Both the position numbers and the translations under genes were made by a program. A DNA stretch of 5,789 bases from Alphaproteobacteria bacterium UBA6062 (GTDB lineage Bacteria; Pseudomonadota; Alphaproteobacteria; Sneathiellales; Sneathiellaceae). The DNA lies in assembly GCA_002428885.1 (NCBI GenBank), contig DIYE01000052.1:1-5789 (forward strand), given 5' to 3'. The notes below the pieces were generated by a model. It worked only from the letters and a program-made list of their open reading frames with translations. It was not told the origin of the DNA and did not search any database. The first letter of the stretch is position 1. The number at the start of each line of letters is the position of its first letter. Shown piece by piece: positions 1 through 4,629 of this stretch.

Positions 1-648
1 GGCTTCTTTTGAATAACCGGCCCCGACGGCAGATCCGGCAAGGGCGGACGGATATGTCTGGACCAGATCATGATCCATCCCGTGGCCAAGGACAATCACA
101 TGGGTAATACCATTGGGCAGATCATTAGGAATGGCTGACATATCCCGGACATCCACGGCATCGGAATAAAGCCATCTGGGATCATAGGAGGTGATCCCCA
201 CCAGATCCGCGCCAAAGAGTTTGGCAATTTTTTTTATGTCGATACTGGCCTGTTCCGGGCTTTCAATATCCGCGGCGACTGAAAATTTCGGCATCCGGGG
301 TTTAAGGGGTGCTGAAAAGCCTTCGCGGATACCCTGATCCACCTGTCGGTCCGCATATTCATCGGCAACCGTCCAGGAGGCATTTCGAAGCGCAAAGTCC
401 CGCTGGTTGAAACCCTCTCCCTTTCTCGGGGTAGCATCCATCCGGTAGCTCTCGAAGAACCCTTCTGTATGACGCGATCGTACACTGTCATCCCACCAGG
501 CCCGCATAAACATATCATTGCGCTGGGAGAAAGGCTCGAATTCCGCTGAGGTTTCGATACCGGCTTCGTGATCTTCCGGCCGGGCAAAGGCGATCGGCTC
601 CGAGGGCGGGCGGTTCTTTGGCCAGTAATTGTTAGGTTTATCTTCGAT
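1..648 (-). CDS. Reductive dehalogenase-like protein, N-terminal part, runs off left edge
   Basis: The minus-strand frame is open for 216 codons from 648 to the window edge. Seen: residues about 139-163 read KKIAKLFGADLVGIT, then DPRWLYSD, the typical N-domain pattern of reductive dehalogenase (RdhA) homologues, and about 209-213 reads GAGYS, where such proteins continue into the cobalamin-binding core. Known of the family: RdhA proteins bind cobalamin and two 4Fe-4S clusters and cleave carbon-halogen bonds; QueG (epoxyqueuosine reductase) is a related fold. The iron-sulfur cysteines would lie beyond the edge, so catalytic competence cannot be judged. No Tat signal or membrane segment is visible, which points to a cytoplasmic protein unlike the Tat-exported respiratory enzymes. 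The start is odd: TGA at 654-652 closes the frame and no ATG, GTG, TTG or CTG follows until ATG at 513 (residue 46). An AGGA lies 7 bases before an ATC codon at 648-646, so I place the provisional start there. Family assignment is fairly sure; start and substrate are not. Confidence 0.75.
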   Translation of the reverse strand, partial: MEDKPNNYWPKNRPPSEPIAFARPEDHEAGIETSAEFEPFSQRNDMFMRAWWDDSVRSRHTEGFFESYRMDATPRKGEGFNQRDFALRNASWTVADEYADRQVDQGIREGFSAPLKPRMPKFSVAADIESPEQASIDIKKIAKLFGADLVGITSYDPRWLYSDAVDVRDMSAIPNDLPNGITHVIVLGHGMDHDLVQTYPSALAGSAVGAGYSKEA

Positions 649-655
649 GGTTCAA

Positions 656-659
656 TCCT
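656..659 (-). promoter_or_regulatory. Shine-Dalgarno AGGA pointing to a non-standard ATC start
   Basis: On the minus strand AGGA is followed after 7 bases by ATC GAA GAT AAA, the first codons of the RdhA-like frame. The spacing is right for a ribosome binding site, and one base change (C to G) would make the codon ATG. The next possible start, ATG at 513, has no purine-rich site before it. The motif is short and could be chance. Confidence 0.35.
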
Positions 660-682
660 GTCCCGGTGTCTAGCGATAGTCA

Positions 683-711
683 AGATTAGGAATGAAAGTG
701 CAGCCTGTAAA
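683..711 (-). promoter_or_regulatory. Possible sigma-70-like promoter of the RdhA-like gene
   Basis: Minus strand: TTTACA (711-706, five of six matches to TTGACA), a 17-base spacer, then TAATCT (688-683, three of six matches to TATAAT). Transcription would begin about 25-30 bases before the proposed ATC start at 648. The -10 match is weak, so this is only a candidate. Confidence 0.25.
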
Positions 712-750
712 TGGATAAAAGGCGCTGCGACATTAGCCACGCTTTTTATA

Positions 751-879
751 TCAAACGAAAGAAACACCGTTTTCACTGAACGGAAGGCTGGTGATCCGCT
801 GGCCGGGCGCCTTGAAAATGGCATTGCCGATAGCAGCGGCAACCGGTGGCAGGCCGGACTCTCACACACCGGTCGGGGG
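751..879 (-). pseudogene. Decayed C-terminus of a molybdopterin-binding hydroxylase subunit (XdhB/IorB-like)
   Basis: The minus strand reads PPTGV, a TGA stop, then ESGLPPVAAAIGNAIF, KAPGQRITSLPFSENG and VSFV before a terminal TGA at 753-751. Known of the family: large subunits of the xanthine dehydrogenase / isoquinoline 1-oxidoreductase / aldehyde oxidase group end in a pattern like PPTGxGEPGxPPxAPAxxNAIFxATGKRxRxLP, where the Glu of GxGE is the active-site glutamate. Here the Gly before that Glu has become a stop (TGA at 864-862), and another stop (TAG at 882-880) lies just before PPTG. The rest of the protein, normally about 700 or more residues, is not present upstream, where the serine hydrolase gene lies instead. 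The remnant is therefore a non-functional relic of a larger gene lost by deletion. The family match is by eye and rests on about 40 residues. Confidence 0.7.
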
Positions 880-894
880 CTATTCCAACCTGCC

Positions 895-1053
895 TTATCG
901 GCCACAATCCCGGCCGGGCAGATTGGTTCCTGATCTATCAGCATTGCAAAGCTGGTTATTGAGCCGTTCTTTGGCTTTCAGAAGCTCCGGCGTAAAATCA
1001 TAAACGACTGTCGGGTAATGGGGAAACGGATCGCCTCCCCGGTATCGGATTTG
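895..1053 (-). other. Unrecognised coding-like remnant in frame with the hydroxylase relic
   Basis: Between the serine hydrolase stop and the hydroxylase relic, the minus strand holds 52 open codons bounded by TAA at 1056-1054 and TAA at 897-895. The first part reads RYRGGDPFPHYPTVVYDF then TPELLKAKERLNNQ, which has protein-like composition and codon use, while the last 15 or so codons look random. It lacks an ATG and a ribosome binding site, so it is not a gene in its own right. It shares the reading frame of the relic at 879-751, but I do not recognise it as part of that family. It may be a fragment of another lost gene, or chance. No promoter, RNA gene or repeat stands out in the gap from 655 to 1058 apart from the items listed. 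Confidence 0.3.
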
Positions 1054-1058
1054 TTATT

Positions 1059-2261
1059 TCATCTGTCCATCAGAGCGTCATACACCCAGCCTCTGATGCG
1101 AGGGCGCATGGGTGCACGCTGATCCGGCTGCTGCATCATGAAAACTGTAATCAGTTCCTTGGCCGGATCAATCCAGAAATAAGTGCCGGCATAACCGCCC
1201 CACCAATAATCGCCTTTACTGCCGACCGTCCGACCTTCATCGGTCAGACGAACAGAAAAGCCAAGACCAAAGCCGTTTTCCCTACCCAGTAGATTGTAGT
1301 TGCCGGGGCGGATGGAACCCAACTGATCTGTAGTCATCTGCTTGACGGTCTCAGAGTTGAGAAGGCGGCCGCCTTCATATTTTCCTTCATTCATCATCAT
1401 GACCGCGAATTTCAGATAATCCGGTGCCGTGGAAACCAGACCACCACCGCCGGACAGCAGCCTGGGTGCAGTCAGTGGATTGCTCAGGCCTTTGAATTTG
1501 GGTTCGGCAATTCGATCTTTGTTATCTGCGGTTACAAAAAAGGCGGTATCTTTCATGCCGAGCGGCTCCAGAACGCGCTCTTTAAAGAAACTGTCGAGAG
1601 ACTGTTTAGAGGCGATTTCCACAATATGTCCAAGCACATCTGTCGAATGGCTGTATTCCCAGGCGGTTCCCGGTTGATGTTCAAGAGGTAGTGCTGCGAG
1701 TTTGCCGGACAGATCGCTGTTGGTTTGCTGAATGCCGTAGAGATCGACCTTTTTATATTCTGTGCGCGTCGGTGTATCTCCGAAGAAGCCATAGACAATA
1801 CCGGAGGTATGACGCATCAAATCCCGGACCGTCATCGCGTTCTTAACCGGCATCATTTTCCCGGCTGCAAGAACTTTGGTCTCCGCAAAAGCCGGAATAT
1901 AATTTGAAACCGGATCGTCGAGACTGATTTTCCCCTCTTCAACAAGCATCATGATCGCGACCGATGTAATCGGCTTTGTCATGGAATAGATCCTGAAGAT
2001 ATCGTCTGTCTTCAAGGGGCCTGGAGCTCCGTCCTTTCCCCGGGTTCCAAAGGCTTTATGGTAGGCGAGCTTGCCCTTTCTCATTATGGAAATGGTCGCG
2101 CCGCTTAGTTTTCCGGCACTGATATCTGCCTTGAGAGCCTTATCGATTTCTGCGAGCTTGGCAGACGACAGCCCAACTGTTTCCGGCTTGACGATATCCT
2201 GAGCAAAAGCGCTCTGAGAGAAAAGGAACAGGCACAGTACTGAGAGCAGAAAGGATCGCAT
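1059..2261 (-). CDS. Secreted serine hydrolase, beta-lactamase class C / family VIII esterase fold
   Basis: This 400-residue protein starts with a clear Sec signal peptide (residues 1-20, ending SAFA, cleavage before QD). The mature part is one Beta-lactamase domain (PF00144 type). Seen: the S-x-x-K active-site motif S93-M-T-K96 in IYSMTKPITSVA, the Tyr motif Y203-S-H-S in WEYSHSTDVLG, RHTSG at 150-154, and a C-terminal W354-G-G in the place of the KTG/HxG motif. Known of the family: Ser acts as nucleophile, with Lys and Tyr as general bases. The Y-S-H and W-G-G variants resemble family VIII carboxylesterases more than true AmpC enzymes, so I infer an esterase or peptidase-like hydrolase in the periplasm; the substrate is unknown. 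Antibiotic resistance should not be inferred. The start at 2261 has a weak GGGGA site 7 bases upstream and places the signal peptide at the N-terminus. The gene is divergent from the TRIC gene and upstream of the hydroxylase relic. Length is normal and nothing is missing. Confidence 0.9.
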   Translation of the reverse strand: MRSFLLSVLCLFLFSQSAFAQDIVKPETVGLSSAKLAEIDKALKADISAGKLSGATISIMRKGKLAYHKAFGTRGKDGAPGPLKTDDIFRIYSMTKPITSVAIMMLVEEGKISLDDPVSNYIPAFAETKVLAAGKMMPVKNAMTVRDLMRHTSGIVYGFFGDTPTRTEYKKVDLYGIQQTNSDLSGKLAALPLEHQPGTAWEYSHSTDVLGHIVEIASKQSLDSFFKERVLEPLGMKDTAFFVTADNKDRIAEPKFKGLSNPLTAPRLLSGGGGLVSTAPDYLKFAVMMMNEGKYEGGRLLNSETVKQMTTDQLGSIRPGNYNLLGRENGFGLGFSVRLTDEGRTVGSKGDYWWGGYAGTYFWIDPAKELITVFMMQQPDQRAPMRPRIRGWVYDALMDR

Positions 2262-2322
2262 GACAGTTTCCCCGGTTTAAGATCTGGATGGTAGATTTGT
2301 ATTATTTTTTTCTGTTTTAGCT

Positions 2323-2350
2323 ACTTTAACGGGTTCCAAAACGCTTTCAA
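2323..2350 (-). promoter_or_regulatory. Possible sigma-70-like promoter of the serine hydrolase
   Basis: Minus strand: TTGAAA (2350-2345, five of six to consensus), a 16-base spacer, then TAAAGT (2328-2323, four of six). It would give a leader of about 55 bases before the start at 2261. It lies inside the 127-base divergent region shared with the TRIC gene. No clear dyad operator was seen there. Confidence 0.35.
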
Positions 2351-2388
2351 GCATTTTCCCCTGATCTCTTTCATGCCATAGTTCCCGG

Positions 2389-3018
2389 ATGGAAATTTCA
2401 GATTTGATCAATGTGCTGGATCTGTTGGGAGTTGCTGTATTTGCGGCTTCCGGCAGCCTTGTGGCCAGCCGTAAGGACATGGATATTGTGGGGTTTGGCC
2501 TCATGGCTTCCCTGACCGGTATTGGCGGTGGAACGCTCCGTGATCTGCTGCTGGATCGTCCCGTCTTCTGGATCAGTGACCAGCGGTATCTCATTGTTTG
2601 CCTGACGATTGCGGTTCTGGTGTTTTTTACAGCCCATATGCTCCAGAAACGCTATGTGGCTTTGTTATGGGCAGATGCGGTCGGTCTCTCTGCTTTCGGC
2701 GTGATGGGGGCGCATATTGCGACCGGGTCGGAGGCGTCTCCCCTCGCGGCCGTTGCCTTCGGTGTCATGACAGCAACGTTTGGAGGGCTCGCCCGGGATA
2801 TTGCGTCCGGCGAAATGCCTCTGCTTCTGAAACCGGAAGTCTATGTCACCGCCGCTTTGCTGTCCGCCGGCACCTATGTCGGCCTGACGATGACAGGCCT
2901 GTCCATAACCTTAACGGCCCTGATCAGCATTCTTGCCGGTTTTTTGTTGCGGGCCGGCGGTATTCATTATGGCTGGACCATTCCCCGTTACCGCAGCCGG
3001 GCGGGTCGGGATTACTAG
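2389..3018 (+). CDS. TRIC/UPF0126 family seven-helix membrane protein (putative cation channel)
   Basis: This 209-residue, strongly hydrophobic protein has the internal duplication typical of UPF0126 (PF03458). Repeat one holds DLLGVAVFAASGSLVA (11-26) and GIGGGTLRDLLLDRPVFW (44-61); repeat two holds DAVGLSAFGVMGAH (96-109) and TFGGLARDIASG (130-141) followed by the usual PLLLKPEVYVTAAL. Each repeat gives about three helices, with a seventh near 171-188. Known of the family: bacterial and archaeal members form trimeric channels homologous to eukaryotic TRIC potassium channels, with the glycine-rich kinks GGGTLRD and GGLARD in the pore helices; for most bacterial members the physiological role is unknown. 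A role in ion balance at the inner membrane is inferred. The start at 2389 is the only option, because TGA at 2362-2364 closes the frame and no start codon lies between. It fits the family N-terminus although no good Shine-Dalgarno site precedes it. Length is normal for the family. Confidence 0.92.
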   Translation: MEISDLINVLDLLGVAVFAASGSLVASRKDMDIVGFGLMASLTGIGGGTLRDLLLDRPVFWISDQRYLIVCLTIAVLVFFTAHMLQKRYVALLWADAVGLSAFGVMGAHIATGSEASPLAAVAFGVMTATFGGLARDIASGEMPLLLKPEVYVTAALLSAGTYVGLTMTGLSITLTALISILAGFLLRAGGIHYGWTIPRYRSRAGRDY

Positions 3019-3031
3019 GGCCGTCCCCTAG
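3015..3031 (+). terminator. Short hairpin over the TRIC stop codon, weak terminator candidate
   Basis: CTAGGG (3015-3020), loop CCGTC, then CCCTAG (3026-3031) makes a perfect 6-bp stem that contains the TAG stop codon. No T-run follows, so it is not a classical intrinsic terminator. It could be an RNA end-stabilising structure or chance. Confidence 0.25.
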
Positions 3032-3096
3032 AGCTGTAAACTTCTACATTGACGTTCTTATGTCATCGCGTAACTCTATGATCCTGCACTTTTGGC

Positions 3097-3103
3097 GAGG
3101 GGG
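3097..3103 (+). promoter_or_regulatory. Shine-Dalgarno GAGGGGG deciding the start of the lytic transglycosylase
   Basis: The G-rich site lies 6 bases before ATG 3110 and 9 bases before ATG 3113. An upstream in-frame TTG at 3092 would place this site inside the coding sequence and add MARGKE ahead of the signal peptide, so 3110 or 3113 is preferred. Upstream, TATGAT at 3077-3082 is a good -10 match, but the nearest TTGACG (3049-3054) is 22 bases away, too far for a normal sigma-70 promoter. Confidence 0.55.
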
Positions 3104-3109
3104 AAAGAA

Positions 3110-4528
3110 ATGATGCGATTTCTGGGGTATGGGCTTTGTCTGGTGTTTTTCAGTCTCTGCTTTCCCGTTCAGGCAACAGAGAAAACAAAACTGCTGCTGC
3201 CGTCCAAGGAAAGCCGGGCCCTTCGCTATACGGGGGATTTTGATCCGGACAGTAAAAGGCGGGTTATCCGGGCGCTGGTCCCTTACAGTAAAACCTTCTT
3301 CTTTTTTGACAAAGCAGAACCAAAAGGCCTGACTTACGATCGGTTGAGGGCGTTCGAGGACTTTATTAATCAGGATGAGAAAGACGAAGCCCTGCGTGTG
3401 CGTATCGCCGTCATTCCAACCCCGCGAGACCGGCTGTTTTCCGGACTGCTGGAGGGGCGGGGTGACATCGCCGCCGGTAATCTGACCATTACCCGAAGCC
3501 GGGAAAAAGAGGTTGTTTTCAGTGACGCTTTACAGCGGGATGTGCAGGAGATTGTTGTCACGGCAAAAGGGGAAAAACCTCTTGAGAGTGTCGAGGATTT
3601 ATCCGCGAAGCTGGTGAAAGTAAGAAAATCCAGCAGTTATTATGCAAGCCTTCAAAAGCTCAACCAAATGCTTGAGCAGAAAGGAAAGTCGCCTGTTAAG
3701 ATCGAGCTTGCTCACGAAAACCTGGAGGATGAAGATCTGATGGGGTTGCTGGATGCAGGTCTTGAAAAAGCCATCATCGTGGATCGTCACAAAGCGGAAT
3801 TATGGGCAAAGCTTTATAAAAACCTGATGCTGCATCCGAAGGCTGTCCTGCGCGATGATGCGCAAATCGGCTGGGCGCTCAGAAAGAACAATCCCGTTCT
3901 TGAAAATCTGATTAACGGCTTTGTCACTGATGCCCGTCAGGGAACATTGCTCGGCAATGTGATGATCAACAAATATCTTAAATCCACCAAACAGATTCGG
4001 GATGCAGTGTCCCCGAATGAGATGGCCAAGGCCCATGAGACATCTGGTCTGTTTCAGGGATCAGGCGAGATCCATGATTTGGACTGGCTGCTTCTTCTGG
4101 CGCAAGGTTATCAGGAATCCGGTCTCGACCAGTCTGCCGTCAGCCCGGCAGGTGCCATTGGTATCATGCAGCTGCTGCCGACCACCGCAGCGGACCCCAA
4201 TGTGGGTATTCCGGATATCAGTACAGTGGAGAACAATATCGCCGCCGGGTCCAAATATATGCGCTTTATCATGGACCGGTATATGTCTGATGAAACCATC
4301 GATCCGTTTAATCGACATCTTCTGGCCCTGGCCTCTTATAATGCGGGGCCGGCCAGGATTAACCGGCTTAGAAAGCAGGCAGCGGAACGGGGCCTGGATC
4401 CCAATAAATGGTTCCTGAATGTGGAATATCTGGCAGCAGAGGATATCGGTCGGGAAAATGTCGACTATGTGCTGAATATCTATCTCTATTACATGGCGTA
4501 TAAGCGGGCGATACAACATCAACCCTAA
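3110..4528 (+). CDS. MltF-type membrane-bound or periplasmic lytic transglycosylase
   Basis: The 472-residue protein (start at 3110) has two domains. Residues 1-22 are a Sec signal peptide ending FPVQA, cleaved before TEK. Residues about 48-295 match a family 3 solute-binding domain, with AEPKGLTYDRLRAFEDF near 69-85 and GRGDIAAGNLTITRSRE near 117-132. Residues about 322-465 are an SLT (GH23) domain: catalytic Glu336 in AQGYQESGLD, then SPAGAIGIMQLLPTT (345-359) and the ASYNAGP motif (408-414). Known of the family: MltF cleaves the MurNAc-GlcNAc bond of peptidoglycan with formation of 1,6-anhydroMurNAc, and its solute-binding-like domain regulates the catalytic one. E. coli MltF is an outer-membrane protein; here no proper lipobox is visible (Cys17 follows Leu), so soluble periplasmic or loosely attached enzyme is inferred. 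The gene follows the TRIC gene after 91 bases and stands alone otherwise. All catalytic motifs are intact. I am confident of the domain order, less so of one-to-one orthology with E. coli mltF. Confidence 0.92.
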   Translation: MMRFLGYGLCLVFFSLCFPVQATEKTKLLLPSKESRALRYTGDFDPDSKRRVIRALVPYSKTFFFFDKAEPKGLTYDRLRAFEDFINQDEKDEALRVRIAVIPTPRDRLFSGLLEGRGDIAAGNLTITRSREKEVVFSDALQRDVQEIVVTAKGEKPLESVEDLSAKLVKVRKSSSYYASLQKLNQMLEQKGKSPVKIELAHENLEDEDLMGLLDAGLEKAIIVDRHKAELWAKLYKNLMLHPKAVLRDDAQIGWALRKNNPVLENLINGFVTDARQGTLLGNVMINKYLKSTKQIRDAVSPNEMAKAHETSGLFQGSGEIHDLDWLLLLAQGYQESGLDQSAVSPAGAIGIMQLLPTTAADPNVGIPDISTVENNIAAGSKYMRFIMDRYMSDETIDPFNRHLLALASYNAGPARINRLRKQAAERGLDPNKWFLNVEYLAAEDIGRENVDYVLNIYLYYMAYKRAIQHQP

Positions 4529-4545
4529 ATTTTGAGATTTGTACG

Positions 4546-4571
4546 GGAATAATCTCCGCCTCCCATCCGTT
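4546..4571 (+). promoter_or_regulatory. Possible EcfG (general stress sigma) type promoter of the sulfite oxidase homologue
   Basis: GGAAT (4546-4550), a 17-base spacer, then CGTT (4568-4571). The consensus for the alphaproteobacterial general stress sigma factor EcfG is GGAAC with 16-17 bases to CGTT, so this differs by one base. The CGTT overlaps the dyad at 4566-4579. The start codon is about 59 bases downstream. Such short motifs also arise by chance. Confidence 0.3.
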
Positions 4572-4579
4572 ATTACGGA
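4566..4579 (+). promoter_or_regulatory. Small dyad, possible operator
   Basis: TCCGT-TATT-ACGGA is a perfect 5-bp inverted repeat around four bases in the leader of the sulfite oxidase homologue. It overlaps the candidate -10 element, the place expected for an operator. It is too short to act as a terminator stem by itself. Confidence 0.25.
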
Positions 4580-4582
4580 ATG

Positions 4583-4608
4583 AAGAAAGAGAATAATGAT
4601 CTTTTTTT
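4583..4608 (+). terminator. Weak A/T-rich hairpin with T-run after the transglycosylase
   Basis: AGAAAGA (4584-4590) can pair with TCTTTTT (4600-4606, one G-T wobble) around a 9-base loop, and the T-run continues to 4608. This resembles a weak intrinsic terminator for the upstream gene, but the stem has few G-C pairs and it sits only 21 bases before the next start. It could instead be an unstructured leader. Confidence 0.25.
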
Positions 4609-4614
4609 GACCAG

Positions 4615-4620
4615 AGGAGG
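4615..4620 (+). promoter_or_regulatory. Consensus Shine-Dalgarno AGGAGG of the sulfite oxidase homologue
   Basis: A perfect AGGAGG lies 9 bases before ATG 4630. It is the strongest ribosome binding site in the window and fixes this start, even though it gives an unusually long stretch before the twin-arginine motif. Confidence 0.85.
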
Positions 4621-4629
4621 GAATATCAG

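Noticed and set aside
862..864. In-frame TGA in the PPTGxGE motif as a selenocysteine codon
   Set aside because: Family members have Gly there, a second stop (TAG) lies just upstream, and most of the gene is absent, so decay explains it better.
568..933. Plus-strand open frame of 121 codons and an overlapping one at 791-1003
   Set aside because: Both lie opposite the RdhA-like frame and the hydroxylase relic, have no ribosome binding site, and their translations resemble no protein family; they are antisense shadows.
234..944. Minus-strand open frame of 236 codons
   Set aside because: It runs in a different frame across the RdhA-like gene and the relic, is rich in Arg, Pro and Ser as expected of an out-of-frame reading, and shows no family motif.
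1020..1040. GGGGA/TCCCC inverted repeat downstream of the serine hydrolase as a terminator
   Set aside because: The stem is only 5 bp with an 11-base loop and no T-run on the minus strand.
2373..2381. Two-codon upstream reading frame (ATG CCA TAG) just before the TRIC gene
   Set aside because: No ribosome binding site precedes it and such a short frame is expected by chance.
3092..3109. TTG at 3092 as the start of the lytic transglycosylase
   Set aside because: It would put the GAGGGGG ribosome binding site inside the coding region and add charged residues before a complete signal peptide; ATG at 3110 or 3113 fits better.
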